From contig NZ_LDZY01000013.1 of assembly GCF_001029285.1 (NCBI RefSeq), forward strand, positions 1 through 64,000: a DNA stretch of 64,000 nt, given 5' to 3'. Position numbers and translations under genes: made by a program. Of the stretch, positions 26,508 through 35,878 are shown piece after piece (position 1 is the stretch's first letter; each line of letters starts with the position of its first letter). This stretch comes from Desulfosporosinus acididurans. Lineage in GTDB: Bacteria; Bacillota; Desulfitobacteriia; Desulfitobacteriales; Desulfitobacteriaceae. The notes under the pieces are model-generated. The model saw nothing but the letters and a program-made list of their open reading frames with translations. It did no database searches and was not told the origin of the DNA.

Positions 26508-26775
26508 GCTCTAATTCCTCCATAATATAAAATTTAAGGTCATTATAGCACAAAAATAATCCGGTCTGTAATTGTTCTGTGTCGGGATTTCAGGCAACAA
26601 ATGGTTTAATTTGACTGTTTTTGTATTAATCCACGTAACGAGCGATTCCACTGGAATTGCGACACTTAAGTATATCATATCTGGTTAGACAGTATGAAAG
26701 AGGCTATATGGCTAATACTATCAAAGTTTGGTATTAAGTGGAACTCATTTTACATAAACAAAGGGAGTGAGTTTA

Positions 26776-27606
26776 TTGTCTACGGGTTTGAGTGTCGTGG
26801 TTTTCGCTTTCTCCTTGTTTGCTGGCTTTTTAGGATCATTACTTGGTTTAGGAGGCGGAATCATTATTATTCCTGCCTTAACGTTGGCCTTGGGCGTCCG
26901 GATTCATGAAGCCATCGGAGCCAGTATTGTTTCGGTCATTGCTACCTCAAGTGGTGCTGCGATTGCCTACGTCAGGGATAAAATAACCAATATCCGCATT
27001 GGTATGTTCCTGGAGACAGCGACAACGTTGGGAGCTATTACCGGAGCGTTTATTGCAGGTCTGATTAGTACCAGACTTTTATCCATTATTTTTGGTCTGT
27101 TATTACTCTATTCTGCATTCACTATGTTCAAAAAGCGATACTCTGATTTGCCAACGAACGTCAAGACTCATCCCTTAGCTGAACGTCTTCATCTCAATAG
27201 CGAATATTATGATAATGCTCTTCATCAAAATGTTAAGTATCAGGTAACTGGAATTTATCCCGGATATGCTGTAATGTACGGAGCCGGAGTCATCTCTGGA
27301 CTGTTAGGAATTGGCAGCGGTGTTTTTAAAGTATTAGGAATGGACGTTTTTATGAAACTTCCAATGAAAGTATCTACAGCAACCAGCAATTTTATGATTG
27401 GGGTAACCGCGGCAGCCAGCGCAGGTGTTTATTTTTCCCGCGGAGATATTGATCCTCTAGTTGCGGGACCCGTCGCTCTGGGGGTTTTACTAGGCGCCAG
27501 GATAGGAACAAAAGTAATGGAACGCTTAAAAAGTAAAACCTTGCGCTTCATCTTCATCCCAGTCTTAATTTATATTGCTCTGGAAATGCTCTGGAAAGCT
27601 AGGTGA
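26776..27606 (+). CDS. TauE/SafE family sulfite/organosulfonate exporter-like permease
   Basis: About eight membrane spans. The N-terminal repeat has FAGFLGSLLGLGGGIIIIPA and the second repeat GAGVISGLLGIGSGVFKVLG, both typical of TauE/SafE. About 276 residues. TTG 26776 lies 8 bases after AAGGGAG; GTG 26767 is the alternative. It overlaps or abuts the DUF1634 gene, a common pairing. The substrate is probably a sulfur oxyanion or organic acid. Confidence 0.9.
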   Translation: MSTGLSVVVFAFSLFAGFLGSLLGLGGGIIIIPALTLALGVRIHEAIGASIVSVIATSSGAAIAYVRDKITNIRIGMFLETATTLGAITGAFIAGLISTRLLSIIFGLLLLYSAFTMFKKRYSDLPTNVKTHPLAERLHLNSEYYDNALHQNVKYQVTGIYPGYAVMYGAGVISGLLGIGSGVFKVLGMDVFMKLPMKVSTATSNFMIGVTAAASAGVYFSRGDIDPLVAGPVALGVLLGARIGTKVMERLKSKTLRFIFIPVLIYIALEMLWKAR

Positions 27607-27611
27607 TAATT

Positions 27612-27983
27612 ATGAGTAAGAAAAATGCGGCTAAAGATTTATTTGATGCTGAGTTATTCATTAGCTCCAGTCTGCGTACAGGGGTTTATTTGTCAGCAAT
27701 GGTAGTAGTAATTGGTTTATTATTGTATTTTGCAATTGGTCAATCCGGCTATCAAAGCGGTGAATTTCCCACAACCATCGGTATGGTACTTGCAGGGATC
27801 TTACGTTTTAAACCTGCATCGATAATTAGCCTTGGGCTGTTACTTTTAATCGCCACCCCTGTTTTTCGTGTTGCAGCCTCGGTTTTGATGTTTGTTTTAG
27901 AAAAAGATTACGTATACACAATCATTACGTTGTTTGTATTATGTATTCTTATTATTAGCTTTTTTTTAGGAAAAGCTTTATAG
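27612..27983 (+). CDS. DUF1634 membrane protein
   Basis: 123 residues with three hydrophobic segments (TGVYLSAMVVVIGLLLYFAI, SIISLGLLLLIATPVFRVAA and the C-terminal helix). This arrangement directly behind a TauE/SafE permease is typical of DUF1634, which is thought to assist that transporter. ATG 27612 follows AGGTGA; an in-frame GTG at 27603 overlaps the permease stop. Confidence 0.85.
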   Translation: MSKKNAAKDLFDAELFISSSLRTGVYLSAMVVVIGLLLYFAIGQSGYQSGEFPTTIGMVLAGILRFKPASIISLGLLLLIATPVFRVAASVLMFVLEKDYVYTIITLFVLCILIISFFLGKAL

Positions 27984-28061
27984 ATTGCTAGATGACCATT
28001 GTTGGATTAGTAAAGCATCATGCTTTGGAATGGTAGTTATTTGAAAGGAGTAAATCACTCA

Positions 28062-29591
28062 ATGGCAATGACAGAACCTAAAAATGAACCTCTTCCCCCG
28101 ATTTCCACCAAACTAGAAGATAATATAAACTACTTGAATGAGTTGTTGGGAGTAGGGCAAGGTCCGGGACATAGCTGGGATATTATGGCGAAATCATTTA
28201 ACTTCTCTAAGCTTAATATGATGTCATATGTTTTAAATGGGTATTTTCTAACGATGAATGTTGTGCTTATTCTTGATGATCTGGAGAAGCGTATTCAAAC
28301 GTTTGTGACAGAAAACGAATCTTACACGCTTCACGATCTCATGAATTATCTGAATACCAATGTTGCCTTCGTCCAGGTGCAGCCTGTAACGAAGATGGAA
28401 GATGTTGTAAGGTTTATTCTTTCAGGTCCCATGGTTACTTTCGTCGATGGATATGATGCTGCACTGCTCATTGATACACGTATTTATCCGATGCGCAGTA
28501 TCCAGGAGCCGGAAATTGAACGTGTTGTCCGGGGTCCCAGGGACGGGTTTACGGAAACCATGTTAATGAATACGGCGCTAATCCGGCGTCGGCTGCGGGA
28601 GCCAAGTTTACGGGCAGAACTGATGCAGGTCGGGCTTCGCTCAAAAACGGATGTCAGCTTAATGTATTTAGAGGATGTGGCCAATCCAGATACGGTAAAG
28701 ACCATACGTGAACGCTTAGAATCTATTCAAACCGATATTGTGGCGATGGCTGAACAGTCCGTTACTGAGCTGATTGGCAATGTTAAATGGAATCCTTATC
28801 CGATTGTGCGTTATACCGAAAGGCCGGATGTGGCGGCGACCGCTCTTGTCGAAGGGCATGTAGTGATTGTTGTAGATACCAGTCCGGAGGTGATTATTGC
28901 ACCCATTACCTTCTTTCAATTGCTGCAACACCCTGAGGAATATCATCAATACCCAAGCGTTGGCACATACAGACGTTGGACAATGCTGATTGCCGCTTTT
29001 ATTACCATCTTCCTTCCAGGGTTGTTCCTTCTGGTTAATTTTCATTCTGAATTGGTGCCCAAGCAACTAGCTTTTTTCAAGGCCGATAGGACCGATCCAC
29101 TGCCACTTTGGCTTGAATTAATTGTGGCTGAGGTGGCGATAGATATTCTTAGACTTGCGGTTATGACTTCTCCCTTAACCTTAGCATCTATGGTTAGTAT
29201 CATGGCGGCAATCATCTTTGGCCAATTTGTGTCACAAATACACCTGTTGCAACCTGAAGTCTTAGTGTATATGGCGTTTGTGATGGTTGCCCAATTTTCT
29301 CTAACCTCGTATGATCTGGCATCAGCTAATCAGCTATCCCGTTTGTTTATTCTCGTATGTACCCAGCTTGGGTTTGCCTTCCATTTGCGGGCTGTGGGAT
29401 TCGGCGTTGCTGTATTTATATGGTTAGTATATGTGATGACCCGCAAGTCGTTTGGTATCCCATATTTTTGGCCTTTGATGCCGTTTAAATGGAAAAATGG
29501 TATGGATAATGTGCTTTTACGTAAACCATTTACAACGATACATGGTCGACCGGGCGTACTTCGCCCTAAAATACAAAAGCGTGACGGTTGA
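28062..29591 (+). CDS. GerA-family spore germination protein
   Basis: GerABKA/SpoVAF family. An N-terminal soluble region (LEDNINYLNELLGVGQ, then SYVLNGYFLTMNVVLILDDL) is followed by a conserved middle part (GPRDGFTETMLMNTALIRRR) and about five membrane helices near the C-terminus. The protein ends in a basic tail with PYFWPLMPFKWK. About 509 residues. No gerB or gerC partner follows, which is more like SpoVAF or an orphan GerA. It shows the organism forms spores. Confidence 0.9.
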   Translation: MAMTEPKNEPLPPISTKLEDNINYLNELLGVGQGPGHSWDIMAKSFNFSKLNMMSYVLNGYFLTMNVVLILDDLEKRIQTFVTENESYTLHDLMNYLNTNVAFVQVQPVTKMEDVVRFILSGPMVTFVDGYDAALLIDTRIYPMRSIQEPEIERVVRGPRDGFTETMLMNTALIRRRLREPSLRAELMQVGLRSKTDVSLMYLEDVANPDTVKTIRERLESIQTDIVAMAEQSVTELIGNVKWNPYPIVRYTERPDVAATALVEGHVVIVVDTSPEVIIAPITFFQLLQHPEEYHQYPSVGTYRRWTMLIAAFITIFLPGLFLLVNFHSELVPKQLAFFKADRTDPLPLWLELIVAEVAIDILRLAVMTSPLTLASMVSIMAAIIFGQFVSQIHLLQPEVLVYMAFVMVAQFSLTSYDLASANQLSRLFILVCTQLGFAFHLRAVGFGVAVFIWLVYVMTRKSFGIPYFWPLMPFKWKNGMDNVLLRKPFTTIHGRPGVLRPKIQKRDG

Positions 29592-30011
29592 CAATAGAGA
29601 CACTATGGAAATCAAAAGAATCCAATCGGAAATAACGCAGTTGTTGATGTGAAAAGCAATATGGGCCGTTGCCAAATGCATAAACGATCCTTATTAAACA
29701 AAATCCTGCATAAATAGTGGTTTAAATCCTCTACATATGCAGGATTTTTATTTATAAAAACGGATGGATATTCATTATGCAACGGCACCTTTTAAGCTTT
29801 TAAATAAAGGAATTTTCGGCGAAAATATTTTGTACTGCTTTAAGCAGGAAATAGTGAAAAATAGTGGAATTAGGAAAAAAAGAATGATCAAGGATAGCCG
29901 CAAATAATGCACCTTAATTATTTAACATGGTTTAATTTATTTTAGATGATTAACTGCATATTCTGTATTAATGTTGTTTTTACTAAATAACCTTAGGAAG
30001 TGATTGTAATT
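29592..30011. other. Intergenic region with a terminator, otherwise empty
   Basis: Apart from a hairpin at 29701-29751 (AAATCCTGCATA / TATGCAGGATTT, T-rich tail) that ends the germination gene, nothing gene-like is seen. The second half is AT-rich and probably holds the promoter of the flotillin operon. Confidence 0.5.
29701..29751 (+). terminator. Terminator after the germination gene
   Basis: 12-bp stem AAATCCTGCATA / TATGCAGGATTT with a long (23-base) loop and a TTTTA tail. Confidence 0.7.
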
Positions 30012-30629
30012 ATGGTATTTGGTTCTAGTGTAAATTTTCTAGAGGGTATTTACATAATTTGTTTAGCTGTGGGTTTTATCCTCAGCGTCTTAAGCTTAGG
30101 TTTTGGAGGACACGGCGGGCATATGGGTCATGTTGGTCATGTTGGTCATGCCCCGCACACTACTGTCCATGCGACAAATAATAGCAGCATTGCTAATGAA
30201 AGTACGTCAGTTTATACCGTGCCAATTTTAAATATCCAGGCTATATTTGCTTTTTTGCTTGGTTTTGGGGCAGGCGGTCTTATAGGTTTTCAAGTCTTTA
30301 ATATAGTTTTACTCACTCTTCCTCCTGCTTTAGTTGGGGGTATAGCATTTTGGTGGGTAGTTCGAGCAGTAATAACAGTAATGCTAAGGAATCAGACTGC
30401 TTTTTTAGACACAAAGGATACCGATGCAGTGGGGGTAACTGGTTTGGTTATATCTAATATTTCCCAAAATTCAATGGGTGAGGTTTTGTATCCTTTACAG
30501 GGTACGGATAGAATTATCCGGGCAAAGGCATTAAATGGAGGTCAAATTAATAAAGGCGTAAGTGTGGTAATAGTAAAAGTAGAAAGGGGAGTGGCTTACG
30601 TATCTTCTGCCGACTCATTTGGCAAGTAA
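30012..30629 (+). CDS. NfeD-like/OB-fold membrane partner of flotillin, His-rich
   Basis: About 205 residues. An N-terminal helix is followed by a His/Gly cluster (GGHGGHMGHVGHVGHAPH), then two or three more helices (IQAIFAFLLGFGAGGLIGFQ) and a C-terminal beta-rich domain (VGVTGLVISNISQNSMGEVL, then RIIRAKALNGGQINKG) that fits the NfeD/YuaF OB fold. It lies directly before flotillin, as yuaF does before yuaG in Bacillus. The His cluster is unusual and could bind metal. ATG 30012 is chosen over GTG 30000. Confidence 0.75.
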   Translation: MVFGSSVNFLEGIYIICLAVGFILSVLSLGFGGHGGHMGHVGHVGHAPHTTVHATNNSSIANESTSVYTVPILNIQAIFAFLLGFGAGGLIGFQVFNIVLLTLPPALVGGIAFWWVVRAVITVMLRNQTAFLDTKDTDAVGVTGLVISNISQNSMGEVLYPLQGTDRIIRAKALNGGQINKGVSVVIVKVERGVAYVSSADSFGK

Positions 30630-30655
30630 AAAAGATTTAGAAAGGGGTAAATAAG

Positions 30656-32161
30656 ATGATATTTTCGAGTATAATAATCGTTATTGCCGTGGCGGTTGTG
30701 GGTTTGTTAGCTATCTTAAGTATTCTTGCCCGTATGTTTCAGAAAGCAGGTCCAGATGAAGCATTAATTGTCTATGGTATGGGTGGTTCTAATGTTATTA
30801 CGGGAGGCGGTCGTGTCGTCTGGCCACTTGTGCAAACCTGCAAGCGCATATCTTTAGCCTTGATGTCCTTTGACATTGCTCCGGCCAATGATTTATACAC
30901 GACTCAGGGAGTGGCGGTAACTATTGAAGCGGTGTCTCAAATTAAGATTATTGACACCTCAGATGCTATTAAGACAGCGGCAGTTCAGTTTTTGTCCAAA
31001 AGTGATGAAGCTCAGGAGATTATGATTAAACAGGTCATGGAGGGTCACCTTCGCAGTATAATCGGCCAGTTAACCGTCGAACAGATTGTTAAGGAACCGG
31101 ATATGGTTCAAACAAAGATGCTTGAGACCTGTCAGGGCGAGTTATCAAAGATGGGACTGGAAGTTCGCTCATTTACAATTAAGAGTGTCAAAGATCGAAA
31201 TCAGTACATTGAAAACATGGGTAAACCAGAGATTGCTCGTGTACTTAAGGAGGCCGAGATAGCTAAGGCTACAGCTTTTAAAGAAAGTGAAATCCAGAAA
31301 GCAGCAGCCGAGAGGGACGCTGCCATTGCCAGAGCTGAGGCACAGCAAAAGACTGTAGAAGCTCAGACTCAATCTGAAACGCAACAAGCGGAGAATATGA
31401 AAAATCTGAATTTGAAGAAGGCTCAATATGATGCTGAAGTGCAAAAGGCACAGGCTGATAAGGAAAACGCTTACAAGCTGCGCGATGCTGAACTGCAACA
31501 GGAATTGACCAAGAAGCAGTGGACTGTTAAACAGATTGAACGTCAGGGCGAATCTGCCGTCGCTGAAGCCGAAATTGGTCGTAAACAAAAAGAATTGGAA
31601 GCTGATGTGATTAAACCTGCGGAAGCCGAAGCTCAGGCTGTGAAAATTAAGCAACAAGCTCAGGCCGAGGCGAATGCTCAGGTTACTGTGATTGAGAATA
31701 AAGCTAAAGCTGAAGCCACCGCTCTTAACATCAAGATGGAAAGCGAAGCAAAGGCTGAAGCCACCAAATCTGTTGGTACTGCCGAAGCAGATATTATTCG
31801 TTCCAAGGGTCTTGCCGAAGCTGAGGCTATTCAGGCAAAAGCCGAAGCCTTTGCTAATTACTCACAAGCGGCCATCTTAGATAAATTATTAGCCGGCTTG
31901 CCTGACCTTGCTAAAGCTGTCACGGCACCTCTTGAAAACATCGATAAGATTACGGTTGTATCTACCGGTGGGGACAATTCTGGGATGCAGAAAGTCACCC
32001 GCGATGTCACGAATATGATTGCTCAAGTTCCTGATCTCGTGGAAACTTTAACCGGCATAGATATCAAAGATGTTATTTCCAATCTGGGCGATATGAAGAA
32101 AAACATTGGTACTGCTTCAGTAAATGCTTATGATGAAGATAAAGTTGATGGAAATGTTTAA
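30656..32161 (+). CDS. floT: Flotillin-family (SPFH) protein
   Basis: Membrane-microdomain scaffold. N-terminal helix (SIIIVIAVAVVGLLAILSIL), SPFH/PHB domain (about residues 35-200, with GGGRVVWPLVQTCKRISLAL), then a long Ala/Glu/Lys coiled coil (KEAEIAKATAFKESEIQKAA onward) and a C-terminal oligomerisation segment. 501 residues, usual for FloT/YuaG. It starts 26 bases after the NfeD-like gene and is followed by pspA, so the three probably form one membrane-stress operon. Confidence 0.93.
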   Translation: MIFSSIIIVIAVAVVGLLAILSILARMFQKAGPDEALIVYGMGGSNVITGGGRVVWPLVQTCKRISLALMSFDIAPANDLYTTQGVAVTIEAVSQIKIIDTSDAIKTAAVQFLSKSDEAQEIMIKQVMEGHLRSIIGQLTVEQIVKEPDMVQTKMLETCQGELSKMGLEVRSFTIKSVKDRNQYIENMGKPEIARVLKEAEIAKATAFKESEIQKAAAERDAAIARAEAQQKTVEAQTQSETQQAENMKNLNLKKAQYDAEVQKAQADKENAYKLRDAELQQELTKKQWTVKQIERQGESAVAEAEIGRKQKELEADVIKPAEAEAQAVKIKQQAQAEANAQVTVIENKAKAEATALNIKMESEAKAEATKSVGTAEADIIRSKGLAEAEAIQAKAEAFANYSQAAILDKLLAGLPDLAKAVTAPLENIDKITVVSTGGDNSGMQKVTRDVTNMIAQVPDLVETLTGIDIKDVISNLGDMKKNIGTASVNAYDEDKVDGNV

Positions 32162-32208
32162 GCCATAACTATATGGGTTAGTTACTATATGAAAGGAGAT
32201 TGGCGTCT

Positions 32209-32895
32209 ATGGGGTTGTTTAGTAAGGTAAAAGATCTGCTACAAGCCAATACTATGGATCTTATATCAAAGGCTGAAGATCCGGAAAAAATGTTAAATCT
32301 TTACGTAGAACGAGCAACGGAGGAAGTTCGCAATTTTCAAATTCAAGTCAACCGTGCTTTAGCGGATAAAATTCTACTTGAGGAACGCATTGAAGGCTTG
32401 AATAAGGAAATTAAAGTACGCGGCGAACAGGCTGAACTTGCTGTACAGCAGGGAAAGGATGATTTGGCTAGGAATGCCTTAACGTATAAAAAACAAGCTG
32501 AGATCAGCAAGAGTGATTATGAGTCTCAACTTCTAGAGCAGACCAAATCAGTAAAAGATCTTCGGGATAATCTCCGTGTACTTTCGGAGAAACTGGAAAA
32601 GGCTAAGCTGGAACGTAATGATTTGGTTATGCGTCAACGGCGGGCGGAAACAATGAAAAAGGCGAATGAGGCTGTATCCGGACTTTCCTCCCATGACCCG
32701 TTAGGAGATTTTGAGCGAATGAAAGATCGGGTTGAACGTATGGAGGCAGAAGCCAAGGCATCTGGAACAATGGTGCACACCAGTACAATTGAAAGGCAAT
32801 TTGCAGAGCTAGAAGCGAGTAAGGTCAATTCTCAAATTGAGGATGAGTTAGTAAAACTTAAACAAGAAAATAAAATCGAATTAAATAAGAATTAG
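32209..32895 (+). CDS. pspA: PspA/IM30 family phage-shock protein
   Basis: 228 residues, almost wholly helical. It begins MGLFSKVKDLLQANTMDLIS with the EDPEKMLNLYVE segment that marks PspA, then a long coiled coil (ERIEGLNKEIKVRGEQAELA). The family forms ESCRT-III-like rods that protect damaged membranes. ATG 32209 lies 11 bases after AAAGGAG. The link to flotillin fits joint envelope repair. No pspF or lia-type two-component genes are seen nearby. Confidence 0.93.
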   Translation: MGLFSKVKDLLQANTMDLISKAEDPEKMLNLYVERATEEVRNFQIQVNRALADKILLEERIEGLNKEIKVRGEQAELAVQQGKDDLARNALTYKKQAEISKSDYESQLLEQTKSVKDLRDNLRVLSEKLEKAKLERNDLVMRQRRAETMKKANEAVSGLSSHDPLGDFERMKDRVERMEAEAKASGTMVHTSTIERQFAELEASKVNSQIEDELVKLKQENKIELNKN

Positions 32896-32942
32896 GGTAA
32901 CTCCATTAAATATGCTACAGTAAAGAGAGGCTTAGAGTAAAA

Positions 32943-32984
32943 AGTCTGTTTCCTGGATTTTAGGAGACAGTTTTTTTTTTTGCA
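32943..32984 (+). terminator. Intrinsic terminator of the flotillin-pspA operon
   Basis: Imperfect stem CTGTTTCCT / AGGAGACAG followed by 11 T residues. Confidence 0.8.
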
Positions 32985-33125
32985 TTTTTCAGCTATAGAA
33001 TATATCTTATTCATGATATCATGGATCAAGATGTTTGGGTTAGATTAGAGTTGACTTCTTCTGATCTGACGTATCGGTAGAAGTTATGATTTAAGATTAT
33101 ATTTAAAGGGGATGGGTAATAAAAA

Positions 33126-33770
33126 ATGAGTATCGATAGTATTATTTTTGATTTAGATGGCACTCTCTGGAATTCAATAGCAGGAATTTGTGAAGCATGG
33201 AAAACAGTATTAGCAAACTATCCAAACATTACAACGGTAATAACTCCTGAAGATATGGAGAGATGCATGGGGCTTCCAATGGATGAAATACGCAAAAGGT
33301 TATTTCCGGATCTAGATGAGAAGTTTCAAATCAAATTATTAGAAGAATTCTGTGAAACCGAACAAGTTTTTTTAGGTGAACATGGGGGGATTTTATTCCC
33401 TAAACTAGAAGAAACACTTAAAGAGTTATCAAAAAAGTACAAGTTATTCATAGTTAGTAATTGTCAGGATGGCTACATACAATGCTTCTTTAAGGCACAT
33501 AACTTAAGTGAGTATTTCGATGATTTTGAGTGTTGGGGGGCAACAGGATTATCAAAAGGAGAAAATAATAAACTTATAATGAAAAGAAATAAGCTGAAAA
33601 AGCCAATTTATGTAGGTGATACTAATGGTGATGCCGAGTCAGCAAAAGTAGCAGGAATTCCTTTTGTATATGCAAGTTACGGTTTTGGGAATGTTGAAGA
33701 ATATGATTATGCTATTGATAGCTTTGAAGAATTATTAACTTTATCCAATCATAAGACTATCACTTCGTAA
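33126..33770 (+). CDS. HAD-superfamily hydrolase (phosphoglycolate-phosphatase-like)
   Basis: 214 residues with HAD motif I FDLDGTLWNS, motif II FIVSNCQDGY, motif III Lys in SKGENNKLIMKR and motif IV VGDTNGDAESAKVAG. A helical cap lies between motifs I and II, as in phosphoglycolate phosphatases. The last nine residues (LSNHKTITS) and the stop are encoded by the left end of repeat copy B, so the original C-terminus has been replaced. Confidence 0.87.
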   Translation: MSIDSIIFDLDGTLWNSIAGICEAWKTVLANYPNITTVITPEDMERCMGLPMDEIRKRLFPDLDEKFQIKLLEEFCETEQVFLGEHGGILFPKLEETLKELSKKYKLFIVSNCQDGYIQCFFKAHNLSEYFDDFECWGATGLSKGENNKLIMKRNKLKKPIYVGDTNGDAESAKVAGIPFVYASYGFGNVEEYDYAIDSFEELLTLSNHKTITS

Positions 33771-33830
33771 GTGGGAGTGGATCTCCCCCACCGAAGTCTC
33801 GTTGTTCAGCTCTAGCTGAACAAGTTCACT
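33741..33830 (+). repeat. IS200/IS605-like short element, copy B
   Basis: Left end TTATCCAATCATAAGAC, hairpin CACTTCGTAAGTG, right-end hairpin GTTCAGCTCTAGCTGAAC, final AAGTTCACT. It is 90 bp long. The left end overlaps the 3' end of the HAD gene and provides its last codons. Confidence 0.78.
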
Positions 33831-33869
33831 CTGATTTTGCAATATAGAAGTTGGTTCTACTTAACCCAC

Positions 33870-33914
33870 ATGCCGGTTGAGGCGGAGAGTCGCCATGACC
33901 GGTATTTTTGTTTT
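33870..33914 (+). terminator. Terminator with nested stem
   Basis: Outer arms ATGCCGGT / ACCGGTAT and inner arms GGCG / CGCC, followed by TTTTTGTTTT. It separates the HAD gene from the metal island. Confidence 0.78.
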
Positions 33915-34106
33915 GGATTAAAAAGATGTAAGCTTCCTAGTGACCAAATATAAATGAATATAACTGTAAATAAACTAATAAAAACTAACAAAAACATATA
34001 TAAATGAACTGGACAAAGACTTAAATAACGTATAAATTTAATACATAGCAAACTAACACTACAAGATCAAACATAACTCATCCAGAGAAATGGGGAGAAG
34101 GTTGTT
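33915..34106. promoter_or_regulatory. AT-rich leader of the metal-acquisition island
   Basis: No gene. The sequence has repeated ATAAATGAA and AACTAA-type words (for example 33948-33956 and 33997-34005). A similar A-rich tract with ATAAACAAACATAAACAAA lies before the binding-protein gene at 37897-37930. These may be regulator sites, but no clear palindrome is seen. Confidence 0.3.
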
Positions 34107-34799
34107 ATGAAGCTGATAACAGTTGCCGGTCCGCCATCTTCAGGCAAAACATCTGTCATACTTAAGCTGATCGAATGTATGAACTGTGATAAAGGCAGCA
34201 TCGGTGTTGTGAAATTTGACTGCCTGACTTCTTTTGATAATCTCAGCTATGAAGAGGCCGGAATTCCCGTGCAAACCGGATTTTCCGGGAAAATATGCCC
34301 AGACCATTATTTTGTGAGCAATATTGAGGACGCAGTACAATGGGGAGTTCACTCCGGTTTTGAGATGCTCATCACGGAGAGCGCCGGCCTTTGTAACCGC
34401 TGTTCCCCCTATATCCGGGGAATTTTGGCAGTTTGCGTGATAGACAATCTGTCTGGAGTCAATACTCCCCGCAAAATAGGACCCATGCTCAAATTTGCGG
34501 ATATTGTGGTTGTGACTAAAGGGGATATTGTTTCTCAGGCTGAACGGGAAGTATTTGCTTTTAATATAAGGCAAGTGAATTCAGCGGCCAAGGTGATAGT
34601 TGTCAATGGGATAACCGGGCAAGGAGCCTTCATTCTGGCGAAATATTTGCGGCAGGCCGTGGAGATCCAGAGCCTGACAGATACAAAACTGCGCTTTACA
34701 ACACCTGCTGCCGTTTGCTCTTACTGTACCGGGGAAACTAAAATAGGAGCGCCTTATCAGATGGGAATGATGAAGAAAATGGAGTTTAAGAACCTATGA
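34107..34799 (+). CDS. HypB/CobW-like SIMIBI GTPase with Cys motifs
   Basis: 230 residues. P-loop AGPPSSGKTSVILK, switch-like GVVKFDCLTSFDNL, a CxxC in ITESAGLCNRCSPYIRG, and VVVTKGDIVSQAE as the guanine-specificity stretch. A second CxxC lies near the end (AVCSYCTGETKIGAP). Relatives (HypB, UreG, CobW) deliver metals such as Ni, Co or Zn to enzymes. It overlaps the next gene by ATGA. The two CxxC motifs could bind the transported metal. Cargo unknown. Confidence 0.8.
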   Translation: MKLITVAGPPSSGKTSVILKLIECMNCDKGSIGVVKFDCLTSFDNLSYEEAGIPVQTGFSGKICPDHYFVSNIEDAVQWGVHSGFEMLITESAGLCNRCSPYIRGILAVCVIDNLSGVNTPRKIGPMLKFADIVVVTKGDIVSQAEREVFAFNIRQVNSAAKVIVVNGITGQGAFILAKYLRQAVEIQSLTDTKLRFTTPAAVCSYCTGETKIGAPYQMGMMKKMEFKNL

Positions 34800-35827
34800 C
34801 ATTCAATGATTTTATGATGATCTTGGACAGCAAACCACTGGATGAGGTTTTGAAGGAATATCCCATTGGCTGGGATTTCTTGGCCAATTTTCGCCTAAAC
34901 AATTTAGCAAAAGAACTCCCTTTCTCCCAGGCCCTGCTGAAGGTGGACGACGAAGCTCTTGCCGAATTCGGTTTAGATCGGTTCGAAGCTTTAAAGACCT
35001 TTGGAGTGTTTCTTGAGCAATTCACCCCCAAGGAGAATCTTCTGGAAGAGGTTAAGTCGATTACGATTAGTGGTGGTTGGGATAAATCCAGGACGCCGGA
35101 AAATATCAGCCTGACCATTTCCGCCGGGGAAATCATCAGCATTGTCGGGCCGACAGGCTCAGGGAAAAGCCGCCTTCTCAATGACATTGAGTGCTTGGCT
35201 CAGGGAGACACTCTCACTGGCAGGAGAATCCTGGTCAATGGGGCCGAGCTGGACGAACTTCAGCGCTTCGAGATGGAAGGGAAATTGGTTGCCCAGCTTT
35301 CCCAGAATATGAATTTTGTCATGGACCTGACGGTTCGTGAATTTCTGGAGATGCATGCCAGATGCCGGCTTACTCCCAATATTGGCGAAGTGGTGGCCAT
35401 CTGTTTTCAACGTGCCAATCAGCTGGCCGGGGAGAAATTCTCTGAAGACACGCTAGTAACTCAGCTCAGTGGTGGGCAGTCTCGGGCTCTGATGATCGCA
35501 GACACCGCATATATGAGCGACTCTCCTATCATCTTGATTGATGAAATCGAAAATGCCGGGATCAACCGGCGTCAGGCTATTGGGCTGCTGGCTAAAAGAG
35601 AAAAGATTATATTTGTTTCCACTCATGATCCTCTTTTGGCACTGAGTGCCCATAAGCGGATCATTATTAAAAACGGAGGGATTGCCAAAGTCATCGGCAT
35701 TTCCGAGGAAGAAAAGAAAAGTCTGGGGATGATTGAAAATCTCGATAATACTATGCAAAGGTTGCGTACTGCCTTGCGGGCCGGGGAATTAATTCATATG
35801 AAGGATTTGAACGGGCCGAGTTTTTAA
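34796..35827 (+). CDS. Stand-alone ABC ATPase with N-terminal helical domain
   Basis: 343 residues. Residues 1-80 (SKPLDEVLKEYPIGWDFLAN and on) are helical and resemble DUF1858/ScdA-N-type modules, a tentative match. The ATPase follows: Walker A IVGPTGSGKSRLL, signature LSGGQSRALMIAD, Walker B IILIDEIENAG, and VSTHDPLLAL as H-loop. No dedicated permease lies beside it, so it may be a soluble machine working with the GTPase it overlaps rather than a transporter subunit. Confidence 0.82.
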   Translation: MTFNDFMMILDSKPLDEVLKEYPIGWDFLANFRLNNLAKELPFSQALLKVDDEALAEFGLDRFEALKTFGVFLEQFTPKENLLEEVKSITISGGWDKSRTPENISLTISAGEIISIVGPTGSGKSRLLNDIECLAQGDTLTGRRILVNGAELDELQRFEMEGKLVAQLSQNMNFVMDLTVREFLEMHARCRLTPNIGEVVAICFQRANQLAGEKFSEDTLVTQLSGGQSRALMIADTAYMSDSPIILIDEIENAGINRRQAIGLLAKREKIIFVSTHDPLLALSAHKRIIIKNGGIAKVIGISEEEKKSLGMIENLDNTMQRLRTALRAGELIHMKDLNGPSF

Positions 35828-35878
35828 CTTTTCAATATCAGTAATAAGGTTTACAGATACTATCAAGGGAGGACTAAA

